Source: Epibacterium sp. Ofav1-8 (lineage in GTDB: Bacteria; Pseudomonadota; Alphaproteobacteria; Rhodobacterales; Rhodobacteraceae). Taken from it: a stretch of 64,000 nucleotides of DNA. This document shows positions 9,065 through 18,782 of this stretch, in pieces (the stretch's first letter is position 1; the number at the start of each line of letters is the position of its first letter). A program made the position numbers and the translations under genes. The stretch lies in contig NZ_JAKRFD010000017.1 in NCBI RefSeq assembly GCF_022348185.1, positions 1-64,000 of the forward strand, written 5' to 3'. Under the pieces are notes generated by a model. The model was not told the DNA's origin and did no database searches. It saw nothing but the letters and a program-made list of their open reading frames with translations.

Positions 9065-9108
9065 CAGTAATACTGACGTTATATAGCGTAATTTTTGGCG
9101 GCAATCAA
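9065..9108 (-). promoter_or_regulatory. Promoter and operator of the toxin-antitoxin operon
   Basis: Read on the minus strand, TTGATT (9108-9103) and TATATA (9085-9080) are separated by exactly 17 bases, a good sigma-70 promoter. The expected transcription start falls in the perfect 11-bp palindrome CAGTAATACTG (9065-9075), a likely site for autorepression by the antitoxin. Confidence 0.65.
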
Positions 9109-9195
9109 GGTATCACACCGTGTCAGGCCTCGCACGGCAAGGACCCAGACGGCGCAGCACAGCGACAGGTCGGGCCGCAAGACGCAAACGTAGCC

Positions 9196-9227
9196 TTGCA
9201 ATCCGCCTTTATTTCGATAAAACGAGA
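9196..9227 (+). promoter_or_regulatory. Candidate arsR promoter and operator
   Basis: A weak TTGCAA (9196-9201) and TAAAAC (9218-9223) with a 16-base spacer precede the ars operon. They overlap an imperfect inverted repeat, TTTCG (9212-9216) and CGAGA (9223-9227), just four bases before the start codon. The position suits autorepression by ArsR, but the match is modest. Confidence 0.4.
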
Positions 9228-9230
9228 ATT

Positions 9231-10061
9231 ATGGAAGCACTGATTCCCCTCCGCCTGTCCGTTCTGGGCCATCCGCAACGCCTCTCGGTGTTCCGGCTCC
9301 TGATGCGCCGGTATCCAGACCGCGTGCCCGCCAGCGAGATCGCAGCGGCCCTGGAGGTCAAACCCAGTACACTGTCGTCATATTTGTCTGCTTTGATGCA
9401 GGCCGGATTGGTGACGCAAACCCGCGAGGGCACATGGCTCCACTATCAGGTCGACATGACAGGCATGCGCGAGACACTCGATGCGCTGTTTTTCGACTGC
9501 TGCCGTGGCCGTCCCGAACTCTGCTTGCCTGCACTCCCCGATGAGACCCCGGAGACCCCTGCCATGACCGACTCGAAATATAACGTCCTGTTCATCTGCA
9601 CCGGCAACTCGGCCCGGTCGATCTTTGCCGAATCGATCCTGCTGGCCGAAGGGGGCGACCGGTTCAATGTCTACTCGGCAGGCACCAAACCCTATTCCGC
9701 GCTGAACCCCTTCGCGCTTGAGGTGCTGCGCAACAAGGGACATGACACAGCTACGCTGCGCGCCAAGAACGTCAGTGAGTTCACCACCGACACCGCGCCG
9801 AAGTTCGATTTTGTCTTCACCGTCTGCGACGGTGCCGCCAATGAGGAATGCCCCGCCTGGGAGGGCCAGCCCATTTCCGGCCATTGGGGCATGCCCGACC
9901 CGGTCAAGGCCGAGGGCACCGACGCCGAACGCAGCCTCGCGTTCCAGCAGGCCTATGGCACGCTCAAGAACCGCATCCGCGCCTTTGCCGCCCTGCCCTT
10001 TGCGGAGCTGGACCGGATTTCACTGCAAAAGGCGGTGGATGACATCGCGCGCGACCACTGA
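9231..10061 (+). CDS. ArsR repressor fused to ArsC arsenate reductase
   Basis: This 276-residue fusion joins an ArsR-type winged helix (residues 1 to about 100: LSVLGHPQRLSVFRLL, then ALEVKPSTLSSYLSALMQAGLV) to an arsenate reductase of the low-molecular-weight phosphatase fold starting at M112. The reductase has the P-loop CTGNSAR with C123, then C199 and C207 in VCDGAANEEC, the three-Cys layout of thioredoxin-coupled ArsC. It reduces arsenate to arsenite. The ArsR half lacks the classical ELCVCD arsenite site; DCCRGRPELC near residues 84-93 may serve instead. I start at ATG 9231: the longer frame upstream would add a basic, low-complexity leader and run through the promoter. It heads the ars operon. 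Confidence 0.88.
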   Translation: MEALIPLRLSVLGHPQRLSVFRLLMRRYPDRVPASEIAAALEVKPSTLSSYLSALMQAGLVTQTREGTWLHYQVDMTGMRETLDALFFDCCRGRPELCLPALPDETPETPAMTDSKYNVLFICTGNSARSIFAESILLAEGGDRFNVYSAGTKPYSALNPFALEVLRNKGHDTATLRAKNVSEFTTDTAPKFDFVFTVCDGAANEECPAWEGQPISGHWGMPDPVKAEGTDAERSLAFQQAYGTLKNRIRAFAALPFAELDRISLQKAVDDIARDH

Positions 10062-10103
10062 GGCCGCACCGCCCTGACCCTCACGGAAATATAAGGACAG
10101 CAC

Positions 10104-11102
10104 ATGACCGTCTATGCATTGAACGGCCTTGGCCGGATGGGCAAACTGGCCCTGAAACCGCTGCTGGAACGCGGCGCCCAGATCGCCTGGATCAACGACG
10201 CGGTGGGCGATGCGGCGATGCACGCCCATCTTCTCGAATTCGACACGGTGCATGGCCGCTGGGACGCGGAAATCACAAGCGATGACGACAGCATCACCAT
10301 CGACGGCACCCGCCTGCCCGTCCTGAACCAGACCCGCATCGCGGATCTGCCGCTCGACGGCGTCGATGTGGTGATCGACTGCACCGGGGTATTCAAAACC
10401 GAGGCCAAGCTCGCCCCCTATTTCGAGGCGGGCGTCAAAAAGGTCGTGGTCTCCGCCCCGGTCAAGGATGGCGATGCCGCAAATATCGTCATGGGCGTCA
10501 ATGACGACATCTATGACCCGGCCCGCCACCGCATCGTGACCGCCGCAAGCTGCACCACCAATTGCCTCGCGCCGGTAGTGAAGGTGCTGCACGAGGGGAT
10601 CGGCATCAAACATGGCTCGATCACCACGATCCATGATGTGACCAACACCCAGACCATTGTTGATCGCCCGGCCAAGGATCTGCGGCGGGCGCGCTCTGCG
10701 CTCAACTCCCTGATCCCGACCACCACCGGCAGCGCCACCGCGATCACGCTGATCTACCCGGAACTCAAGGGCAAACTGAACGGCCATGCGGTGCGGGTGC
10801 CGCTGCTGAATGCCTCGATCACCGATTGCGTGTTTGAGGTGGCCCACGAGACCACCGCCGAGGAGGTGAACGCCATGTTCCAGGAGGCGGCGACCGGCGC
10901 GCTCTCCGGTATCCTCGGTTATGAGGAACGCCCGCTGGTGTCGGCGGACTACACCAATGACACGCGCTCCTCCATTGTGGATGCGCCCTCGACCATGGTT
11001 GTGAATGGCACGCAGGTGAAGATCTACGCCTGGTACGACAACGAGATGGGCTATGCGCATCGTCTGGTGGATGTGGCCCTGATGGTGGGTGAGAGCCTGT
11101 GA
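10104..11102 (+). CDS. gap: ArsJ-associated glyceraldehyde-3-phosphate dehydrogenase
   Basis: The 332-residue protein has the NAD-binding start NGLGRMG, the catalytic ASCTTNC with C150, and the C-terminal [11 protein letters not shown]. In ars operons this enzyme uses arsenate in place of phosphate to make 1-arseno-3-phosphoglycerate, which the adjacent ArsJ exports and which then falls apart outside the cell. That role rests on its place between arsRC and arsJ, not on sequence alone. It follows arsRC by 42 bases and overlaps arsJ by four. Confidence 0.92.
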   Translation: MTVYALNGLGRMGKLALKPLLERGAQIAWINDAVGDAAMHAHLLEFDTVHGRWDAEITSDDDSITIDGTRLPVLNQTRIADLPLDGVDVVIDCTGVFKTEAKLAPYFEAGVKKVVVSAPVKDGDAANIVMGVNDDIYDPARHRIVTAASCTTNCLAPVVKVLHEGIGIKHGSITTIHDVTNTQTIVDRPAKDLRRARSALNSLIPTTTGSATAITLIYPELKGKLNGHAVRVPLLNASITDCVFEVAHETTAEEVNAMFQEAATGALSGILGYEERPLVSADYTNDTRSSIVDAPSTMVVNGTQVKIYAWYDNEMGYAHRLVDVALMVGESL

Positions 11103-12369
11103 CCTCCACGCCCGCGCAGAACGGCCTGGCCGCCTATGTGGCGGTGACGGCGGCCTATTGGGCCTTCATGCTGACCGATGGCGCGCTTCGGATGCTGGTG
11201 CTGTTGCACTTTCATACGCTGGGGTTCAGCCCGGTGCAGCTGGCCTATCTCTTTGTCCTTTACGAGATCGCGGGCATGGTCACCAACCTCTCGGCAGGCT
11301 GGATCGCGGCGCGGTTTGGCCTGACGACGACGCTTTATGCCGGGCTCGGCCTGCAAGTGGTGGCGCTGGTGGCGCTGACGCAGCTTGATCCCACCTGGCA
11401 GATCGCCACCTCGGTGGCATTCGTGATGGCGGTGCAGGGATTGTCGGGCGTGGCCAAGGATCTGGCCAAGATGGCGTCGAAATCTGCCGTCAAACTGCTC
11501 GCCCCGCGCGAGGGCGACGGGCTGTTTCGCTGGGTGGCGGTGCTGACCGGCTCCAAGAACGCGGTCAAGGGGCTGGGCTTCCTGCTGGGCGCAGCCTTGC
11601 TCGCGCTGGCGGGGTTCACATGGGCAACGCTGGGCATGGCGATCATCCTCGGCCTGATCCTGATCGCGGTGCTGATTGCCATGCCCGCAGGCCTGCCCAC
11701 CGGGCGCAAGGGCGCCAAGTTTTCCGAGGTGTTCTCCAAATCCGCCAATATCAACTGGCTGTCGGCAGCGCGGGTGTTCCTGTTTGGCGCGCGCGACGTC
11801 TGGTTCGTGGTCGGCATTCCGGTCTATTTCTACGCGGTGTTGTCGGACGGCACCGAAGAGGGCAACCGTGCGGCGTTTTTCATGATCGGCACGTTCATGG
11901 CGATCTGGATCATCTGCTATGGCGCCGTGCAGGCCGCCGCGCCCCGCATCCTGCGCGCGCCATCGCGCAGTGAGGCTGACCTGATCGCCGCCGCCCGCCG
12001 CTGGGCTGCAATGCTCGCGGTGGTGCCCGCCGTCCTCACAGCAGCTGTATTGATGTCGGGCGGACCTGCGCTCTGGCTCACCGTGACGCTGGTGGCAGGC
12101 CTCTTGCTGTTTGGGGCGCTTTTTGCGGTGAATTCCTCGCTCCACTCCTATCTGATCCTCGCCTTTTCCAAGGATGAACGGGTCACGATGGATGTGGGGT
12201 TTTATTACATGGCCAATGCAGGCGGGCGGCTTTTGGGCACTGTTCTGTCGGGCCTCACCTATCAACTGGGCGGTGTTGCAGCCTGCCTCGGCACGGCCAC
12301 CGTGATGATCGCCCTCAGCGCGCTGATCGCCGGTCGCCTGACCGCCCCAACACCAGAAAGCACCCCGGC

Positions 12370-12373
<4 letters not shown>
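11099..12373 (+). CDS. arsJ: Organoarsenical efflux permease ArsJ (MFS)
   Basis: ArsJ is a major facilitator that exports 1-arseno-3-phosphoglycerate made by the neighbouring GAPDH, giving resistance to arsenate without reducing it. The 424-residue protein has about twelve hydrophobic helices and the conserved opening [19 protein letters not shown]. It starts at GTG inside the end of the GAPDH gene (GTGA overlap of four bases) and its end overlaps acr3 by four bases. Confidence 0.92.
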
Positions 12374-13401
<1,028 letters not shown>

Positions 13402-13413
13402 GCCCGGCCGCGC

Positions 13414-14715
13414 TCAGGCCTCCGCCGCATCCGCTGGGTCGTCAAAGGCGTCGGGTTCCAACTCCTGCCAGAAGGCAATGATGGCACCGGCGTTCAGCGC
13501 CGAGCGCCACCCGTGCTGGCGGAAATGCTCGCGGTCGAGATCACTGTCGAGCCGCGACAGGAACAGGCGCTTGTCGGCATCACGTTGCGTCGGGTTTCGC
13601 CGCGAAACCAGGGTTTCGACAATATCGAGGTGGCGCGCCCTGTCCCGCCGCTCCGCCGCCCGCGCGGCAAAGGCTGCATCCTCCGCCGCCTTTGCCGCCG
13701 CGCGCGCCTCGCGTTCCGCCGCCAGGCGCGCTTCGGCCTCCGGGTCCGGATTGGCCGGGGTCGCGCGCCCCTCTTGCGCCACGGAGTAATCACCGTTGAT
13801 CGCCGCCCGCAAATAGCCGACGCGGGATTTCACCTCGCCCTGCCCCGACACATAGTCGAGCTTTTCCTGAACATAGTCCTGCCCATGTTCGGTGATCCAT
13901 TGCCGCGCCAGCCGGTCCGAGACCCCCTGCCCGCGCAATGCCTTGTAGACCGGCAGATTGCGCAGCCCGTCGCTATCATCGATCTGGAACATCGCCATCT
14001 GCGGATTTTCCTTGATCAGAAAACGGATCTCGCTGACGGCACGCCCTTTCTTGCGGGTCTGCGGCTCGATGATGATGTCGGAGCTTTTGTTGACCTCGGC
14101 CACCGCCGGCTTGATGATCTTGGCGTTGAGGTGCTTGAAACTCTCGTAATAGGCGGACCCGTCCACCCCCATCAGTTTGCGAAAGATGTCGAGACTCCAC
14201 CACCCCGTCGATCCCGTCCGCACGAAGCGATAGCAGTTTTCATACAGGGCCAACCCGTGGCCGGAGGTGAAGTTGCGCTGTATCTTTACATTGATCAGCG
14301 CGTAGATCTTCGGGTCATGCAGCTTCTGCGCCAAGGCCGGGGAATAGGCATATTCACAGACGCCGTTCTTCAGCTTGGCATAGCTCAGCAGCGCCGAGAC
14401 CCCCCATTCCTGGTGGCCCTGCTCATCCAGCATGTCCCATTCCGCAACCGTTTCCGCCAGCGCCCGGAGACTGGCGCGCAGACTGTCCACATCGTTGGAG
14501 TTGTATCCCACCATCATCGCCAGCGTGCGCGCGTCGATGGTGTGGCTGCGGGCCGAGGTCAGCGTGTCGTAGGCATTCAGCAACAGCACATTCGACAGCT
14601 TGCGCTGCAACAGAGTCAGCTTGCCACTGATGTGGATTGCGGCGACATTCTTTTTCACCGTCTCTCGCGTCAACGCGCCGGTCAGCCGTTCCCCGTCGAA
14701 AGCCTGCTCTGCCAT
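13414..14715 (-). CDS. Plasmid replication initiator, Rep_3 family
   Basis: This 433-residue protein matches the Rep_3 initiators of iteron plasmids: an N-terminal winged helix around KLTLLQRKLSNVLLLNAYD, then a second winged helix with WWSLDIFRKLMGV and a basic KKGRAVSEIRFLI stretch. The C-terminus (about 290-360) is Ala/Arg-rich and probably coiled. It should bind the iterons at 15028-15136 to open the origin. I start at ATG 14715 rather than the GTG at 14781, since the longer form runs across an inverted repeat that looks regulatory. It is divergent from parAB, with the origin between, an arrangement known for Rhodobacterales plasmids of the solitary-initiator types; RepB-type is my best guess. 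Confidence 0.85.
   Translation of the reverse strand: MAEQAFDGERLTGALTRETVKKNVAAIHISGKLTLLQRKLSNVLLLNAYDTLTSARSHTIDARTLAMMVGYNSNDVDSLRASLRALAETVAEWDMLDEQGHQEWGVSALLSYAKLKNGVCEYAYSPALAQKLHDPKIYALINVKIQRNFTSGHGLALYENCYRFVRTGSTGWWSLDIFRKLMGVDGSAYYESFKHLNAKIIKPAVAEVNKSSDIIIEPQTRKKGRAVSEIRFLIKENPQMAMFQIDDSDGLRNLPVYKALRGQGVSDRLARQWITEHGQDYVQEKLDYVSGQGEVKSRVGYLRAAINGDYSVAQEGRATPANPDPEAEARLAAEREARAAAKAAEDAAFAARAAERRDRARHLDIVETLVSRRNPTQRDADKRLFLSRLDSDLDREHFRQHGWRSALNAGAIIAFWQELEPDAFDDPADAAEA
13594..13608. repeat. parS-like palindrome 1 (inside the initiator gene)
   Basis: GTTTCGCCGCGAAAC, a perfect palindrome around its central C. It is one of four copies of GTTTCG-N3-CGAAAC clustered in the rep/par block. 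The half-site resembles that of the chromosomal parS (GTTTCAC). Confidence 0.65.
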
Positions 14716-14757
14716 GGAATCATCTGCCTTGATGTTTTTTGCAACTCTGCCACAAAA

Positions 14758-14788
14758 GGAACCCGACAGACAATTACCCACGGGTTCC
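14758..14788. promoter_or_regulatory. Inverted repeat upstream of the replication initiator gene
   Basis: Perfect 8-bp arms GGAACCCG (14758-14765) and CGGGTTCC (14781-14788) are separated by 15 bases, 43 bases upstream of the initiator ATG. Rep_3 initiators commonly repress their own gene through an inverted repeat at this position. In RNA it could also form a hairpin in the leader. Confidence 0.55.
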
Positions 14789-15027
14789 TATCACGCGGCA
14801 CGACAGAGGTCCTCCCTTGGTCCCAAAGGTACCCATCCACGGGATGTCCGAAGCGTTTCTACGAGGAATGCGAATCATGCGCCCTCGCAACTCCACACCT
14901 CAGACCGCCAGAGCGCGGCGGAGGAAACAGGGTCTAACCCGGGCCTTTAGTGTCGAAATTCGAGTCCGAAACCGCTCCACGCGCGGCTCTGGCGCTCTGT
15001 GTCACAGGTTTCGCGCCGGGGGACCCA

Positions 15028-15136
15028 TCCCGAGAATCGGGACCTTTCCTCCCGCTCAAGGGGCCTGTTCATCCTGCATACAGGTCCCTTTCGTCCTGCA
15101 TATAGGTCCCCATCTTCCTGTAAAGTGGCACCTTTG
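15028..15136 (+). repeat. Iteron array of the replication origin (22-bp period)
   Basis: Direct repeats with an exact 22-bp spacing begin at 15028, 15050, 15072, 15094 and 15116. The two best read TCCTGCATACAGGTCCC and TCCTGCATATAGGTCCC; the third (15116) begins TCCTG and ends in GGCACC. The first two are degenerate (about 9-10 of 17 positions). The 22-bp period is two helical turns, typical of iterons bound by Rep_3 initiators. The divergent initiator gene starts 313 bases to the left. Confidence 0.7.
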
Positions 15137-15240
15137 GCCGTTTAAGGCGTTGAGTACAAATGATTTCCCCGACCTAAAGCTTCTAAAGACTCTAAAAAAA
15201 CTAAACGCTTTGTTGTGTTTCTATTTCTGGGTTTTTCGAT
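15137..15240. other. AT-rich segment next to the iterons, probable DNA unwinding region
   Basis: Directly after the iterons the sequence becomes much richer in A and T than its surroundings, with CTAAA repeated three times between 15174 and 15200 and long A and T runs. Together with the iterons it forms a plausible vegetative origin. No ORF of note is present. The remaining part up to parA holds one parS-like palindrome and a TATAAC box at 15368-15373. Confidence 0.5.
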
Positions 15241-15272
15241 GCAATGCCGCCAAGGATGATGCCAACCCCTAC

Positions 15273-15287
15273 GTTTCGCCACGAAAC
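15273..15287. repeat. parS-like palindrome 2 (between origin and parA)
   Basis: GTTTCGCCACGAAAC: 6-bp arms GTTTCG and CGAAAC with a three-base centre. It lies 138 bases upstream of the parA start, where it could serve both as centromere and as parAB autoregulation site. Confidence 0.65.
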
Positions 15288-15410
15288 CGCTGACAGGCAC
15301 CTGAAAAATCTCCGCACCGGGTCCGTATGACCTATGCAGGCGCGGGGATGTTCTCTATTCTTGGGCATATAACAAAAAACCGCAGACATTCATCGAGATC
15401 GAGCAACCTG

Positions 15411-16790
15411 ATGAGTACCCCTCCATTGCCCCCCTATTTCAATCTGGACCCGGAAAAAGCCGCAGGCAAGCTGCCCGATCCGATCCAGACCACCCGCTTT
15501 GCCAAAGCCGCGGCCTTGTGTACCAAGGGACGCGAGGATCTGGCCCGACGCGGCTATGCCCCCGACGGCGAAAAGCGGCTGCGCAAGTTCTCTGTCTGGG
15601 AAATCACCCGCTATCTGATCCCGGTTGCGCCGCAACATCTGCGCCGGGTTTTGAAGGCGCATCCGGATCTGCCCCAGGGCGAAGGCGAAGGTGGCTCCAA
15701 ATGGTTCACCCTCGAAGAAGTGCTCGCTCTGCGTCAGCATTTCGCGAGCGAGGGGATCTCGACCAAGGAATACCTGCCCTACCGGCCGGAAGGTCTGCCG
15801 GCCAAGGTCACCGCGGTTGCCAACTTCAAGGGCGGCGTGGGCAAGACCTCGACGGCTGCGCATCTGGCGATGTCGGCGGCGCTGGACGGTTACAAGGTGC
15901 TGGTGATCGACCTCGACAGCCAGGGCTCCATGACCTCGATCCTCGGCGGCACCGTGGAGGACGAATGGTCGACGGTGTTCCCGCTGGTGGCCAAGGATTA
16001 CGCCAAGGCCGTGCTGGAAGAGAACGCTGTCCGCGCCGCCGCCGGCGAGCCGGAGCTGGCGCTGGATGAAACCCTGAACGAGGCGCTGACGGTTTCGCCG
16101 CGAAACGTCATCCAGAAAACCCATTGGCCCAATATCGACCTGATCGGCGCGCAGCTGAACCTCTATTGGGCGGAGTTCCAGATTCCGGTCTGGCGCATGG
16201 GGTTGCGGAGCTGGCCGCTGTGGGATGCGTTGAGCAACTTTCTTCAGGACGAAGGTATCCTTGACGAGTACGACATCGTCTTTCTCGATACGCCGCCGGC
16301 GCTTGGCTATCTGACCATCAACGCGCTGGCCGCTGCCGATATCCTGCTGGTGCCGCTGGGGGCATCGTTTCTGGAATTCGACAGCACGGGACGGTTCTTT
16401 GACATGCTCTATTCGACCTTTGCGTCGATCGAGGAGGGCGAGAACGTTGCGCAGCGTGCGGCCGGTTTGCCTGAAATTAAGTTCGAATGGGATGTAGTAA
16501 GGGCGCTGATCACGCGCTTCGACGCCAGTCAGCAGACGGATATGGCGAATGTGATCCAGGCTTACTTCGGCGATTTCATGAATGCCTACCGTCAGGATGT
16601 CACGGCCCTCGTGGGCCAGGCGGGAGAGCAGGTAAATGGGATCTATGAAGCGGATTATCGCGACTTCAACCGCGATACCTATGTACGCGGGCGGGAAACC
16701 TTTGATCGCACCTATGCCGAGTTCAAGGAACTCCTCATCGGCAGCTGGTGGCGCGATGCCCGGATGGCAGGGGACCAGCAGGATGGCTAA
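15411..16790 (+). CDS. parA: Plasmid partition ATPase ParA
   Basis: ParA-type ATPase that moves plasmid copies apart together with ParB. The deviant Walker A motif KGGVGKT lies at residues 140-146, followed by VLVIDLDSQGS (A') and DIVFLDTPPALG (Walker B). The long N-terminal part (1 to about 130) carries a helix-turn-helix-like segment (FSVWEITRYLI...LRRVL), as in type Ia ParA proteins that also repress their own operon. I start at ATG 15411 (459 residues); an ATG at 15327 would add a leader that overlaps the promoter region. The end overlaps parB by 8 bases. A parS-like site sits within the gene. Confidence 0.93.
   Translation: MSTPPLPPYFNLDPEKAAGKLPDPIQTTRFAKAAALCTKGREDLARRGYAPDGEKRLRKFSVWEITRYLIPVAPQHLRRVLKAHPDLPQGEGEGGSKWFTLEEVLALRQHFASEGISTKEYLPYRPEGLPAKVTAVANFKGGVGKTSTAAHLAMSAALDGYKVLVIDLDSQGSMTSILGGTVEDEWSTVFPLVAKDYAKAVLEENAVRAAAGEPELALDETLNEALTVSPRNVIQKTHWPNIDLIGAQLNLYWAEFQIPVWRMGLRSWPLWDALSNFLQDEGILDEYDIVFLDTPPALGYLTINALAAADILLVPLGASFLEFDSTGRFFDMLYSTFASIEEGENVAQRAAGLPEIKFEWDVVRALITRFDASQQTDMANVIQAYFGDFMNAYRQDVTALVGQAGEQVNGIYEADYRDFNRDTYVRGRETFDRTYAEFKELLIGSWWRDARMAGDQQDG
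16092..16106. repeat. parS-like palindrome 3 (inside parA)
   Basis: GTTTCGCCGCGAAAC, identical to copy 1 and a perfect palindrome around the central C, within the parA reading frame. Confidence 0.65.
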
Positions 16791-17871
16791 ACGCAGACGA
16801 CTGACCGCACCGGATGCCTCGGAGATCGAGGCGCTGGAAGAGGGTTTCGCGACGAAACCAAGCGTCAACCCGTTCGAAACAGGCACCCAGAGCGCGCCGC
16901 CGATCGCCAAGGTCTCGGCCGAAACCGCCAAGCTACGCGGCATGGCGGCGGTGACCGACCGGGTGGAGATGGCCCGCGACAAGGCCGATGCCGGTCGCTG
17001 GCGCAGCGCGGAGGAAGCGGGGCAGGTGGTGCAACCGGTTCCGCTGGAACAGATCGACCGCGACTACTTGCGGCGGGATCGCATGGCGGTGGACGAGGAG
17101 GAGCTTCAGGAGCTGATTGCCTCGGTGCGCCAGAACGGCTTGCGCAGCCCGGTCGAAGTGGTGGCGCTGGAGGACGGCGGCTATGGTCTGGTGTCCGGGT
17201 TCCGCCGGCTTGAAGCCTATGCGCGTCTGAACCGTGGTCACGAGGGGTTTGCCGAGATCCCCGCCTTTGTGCGTCAGGGCAGCGACAGCGCCGCGGCCTA
17301 TGTCTCCATGGTCGAGGAAAACGAGCTGCGGGCCAATCTGACGCCCTATGAACGGGGCCGCATTGCGGTTCTGGTGACGGGGCAGGGGGTCTTTGCCTCG
17401 GTCGAGGAAGCGGTGGATGTCCTGTTCGCGGCGGCGTCCAAGGCAAAACGCTCCAAGGTGCGCAGCTTTGCCGCCGTGCATGAGGGGCTGGGCGATCTGT
17501 TGCGCTATCCCAGTGCGCTGTCCGAGAAGGCCGGATTGCGGCTGGCGGCGGCGCTGCGGGCCGGGGGGCAGGCGGGTTTGCGGCAGGTCTTGGCCGGCGC
17601 TGCACCGGACAGTGAGCGCGCGGAATGGAAGCTGCTGGAAACAGCGCTGAATGCCCAGGATCAGGGCGGGGCCGCTGCCGTATCCGCCCGCGGTGGGCGC
17701 CCGCGTCAGGTCACCCGGCTGAGCCCGCGCAGCCTGCAAGGGGGCGGAGATCTGAGCGCTGAGGTGTCCCCGAAAGCGGTCCGGATCGACCTCAAGGGGC
17801 GCGGGTTGTCACCGGAGCAGGTCGAAACCTTGCTGACGCTGATCGAAGCCCACGTCAGCGATGCAGAGTGA
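16783..17871 (+). CDS. parB: Plasmid partition protein ParB
   Basis: ParB binds the centromere, spreads on DNA and stimulates ParA. The 362-residue protein begins MAKRRRLTAPD with an arginine-containing tail able to touch ParA. It has the ParB/Srx nuclease-fold core (VPLEQIDRDYLRRDR, ELIASVRQNGLRSPVEVV, GYGLVSGFRRLEAY) and the box VEENELRANLTPYERGRIA, followed by a helix-turn-helix. I start at ATG 16783, which overlaps the parA end by 8 bases and follows an AGGGGA ribosome site. The fourth parS-like palindrome lies in its first 30 codons. The gene is convergent with cobA. Confidence 0.93.
   Translation: MAKRRRLTAPDASEIEALEEGFATKPSVNPFETGTQSAPPIAKVSAETAKLRGMAAVTDRVEMARDKADAGRWRSAEEAGQVVQPVPLEQIDRDYLRRDRMAVDEEELQELIASVRQNGLRSPVEVVALEDGGYGLVSGFRRLEAYARLNRGHEGFAEIPAFVRQGSDSAAAYVSMVEENELRANLTPYERGRIAVLVTGQGVFASVEEAVDVLFAAASKAKRSKVRSFAAVHEGLGDLLRYPSALSEKAGLRLAAALRAGGQAGLRQVLAGAAPDSERAEWKLLETALNAQDQGGAAAVSARGGRPRQVTRLSPRSLQGGGDLSAEVSPKAVRIDLKGRGLSPEQVETLLTLIEAHVSDAE
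16844..16858. repeat. parS-like palindrome 4 (inside parB)
   Basis: GTTTCGCGACGAAAC: 6-bp arms GTTTCG and CGAAAC with a three-base centre, near the start of parB. Confidence 0.6.
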
Positions 17872-17882
17872 GCGTAGCGGGG

Positions 17883-18782
17883 TCACCCCGGCGCCGGTTG
17901 TCCCTGCGCCGGACGTGAGTGTCCCAAGGCCTGGTCTGGCTGCCTGGCGGGTTTCGGCCAGGTCACGATAATCAGGGCGCAGCCGGTGATGGCGGCGGCG
18001 CAGAGTGTGTCCGGCAGCTGGTCGAGGCGGCATGCCAGGTGCTGTTCACCGGGTTTCGCCACATCAGCTGCGATCCGAACCGGCGCCCGGCGCGGCAGAC
18101 CCTGGGAGATGAGCCCGTCCCGGATGCGGCTGGCCTGTCGCACCGACATGTAGAACACAGAAGTGGTTCCGGGGCCGGCATGACGGGTGCTGTCGGGCAG
18201 GGCGCTGCCGTGTCGACAGGTGCCGGTGGTCAGGATCAGCGTATCTGCCACGCCGCGTTCCGTGAGGCTGATCTGCTGATGCGCCGCCGCAGCGCAGGCG
18301 GCGGTGATACCGGGCACGACCTCCACCGGGAGGCCGGCCAGCCGGGCGGCGGTGAGCTCTTCGGTCAGCCGTCCAAAAATGCCCGGATCGCCGGATTTGA
18401 GCCGCACCACGCGCTGGCCCTTCAGGGCTTCGGCAACGATGCAGGCGTCGATCCGGTGTTGCGGCCAGGCATGTGCGCCCACCTCCTTGCCCACGTAGAT
18501 CCTGCGACAGCCGCGCCGGGCGAGGGCGATCACCTCCGGATCGACCAGCCGATCATAGAGCAGCACATCGGCGGCGCGAATGCGCGCCAGGGCCCGCAGG
18601 CTCAGCAGGTCGGCAGCGCCGGGTCCCGCGCCCACCAGGGCGACATGGGATCGCGCCCGGCGCCGGGCCAGGTCACGGGAGGGGCGCACCGTAAGAGGGA
18701 CCTGGAGCAAGCTGGCGGTCTGACGACACAGGCGCAGCCCCCAGTCGAGGGCGCGGGTGGCGGGTGCGGGCAGGGCGGTCAT
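17883..18782 (-). CDS. cobA: Uroporphyrinogen-III C-methyltransferase
   Basis: This enzyme makes precorrin-2, the precursor of the siroheme used by nitrite reductase NirB, which explains its place as the last gene of the nitrate operon. The 299-residue protein has the SUMT motifs VGAGPGAADLLSL (about 51-63), LYDRLVDPEV, VRLKSGDPGIFGR and VVPGITAACAAAA. About 46 extra residues precede the methyltransferase domain; I do not recognise them as a CysG dehydrogenase domain. ATG 18782 overlaps the nasA stop by four bases. Confidence 0.92.
   Translation of the reverse strand: MTALPAPATRALDWGLRLCRQTASLLQVPLTVRPSRDLARRRARSHVALVGAGPGAADLLSLRALARIRAADVLLYDRLVDPEVIALARRGCRRIYVGKEVGAHAWPQHRIDACIVAEALKGQRVVRLKSGDPGIFGRLTEELTAARLAGLPVEVVPGITAACAAAAHQQISLTERGVADTLILTTGTCRHGSALPDSTRHAGPGTTSVFYMSVRQASRIRDGLISQGLPRRAPVRIAADVAKPGEQHLACRLDQLPDTLCAAAITGCALIIVTWPKPARQPDQALGHSRPAQGQPAPG

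Noticed and set aside
10104-11102. Calling the GAPDH a glycolytic enzyme
   Set aside because: It is locked between arsRC and arsJ with overlapping ends, the known layout for organoarsenical export.
14716-14781. GTG at 14781 as start of the replication initiator
   Set aside because: It would place coding sequence over the inverted repeat and adds a leader without family resemblance; kept as an alternative only.
15009-15016. Half-site GTTTCGC near the origin, and a similar one near 18052
   Set aside because: The second arm CGAAAC is missing, so they are not counted as parS-like sites.
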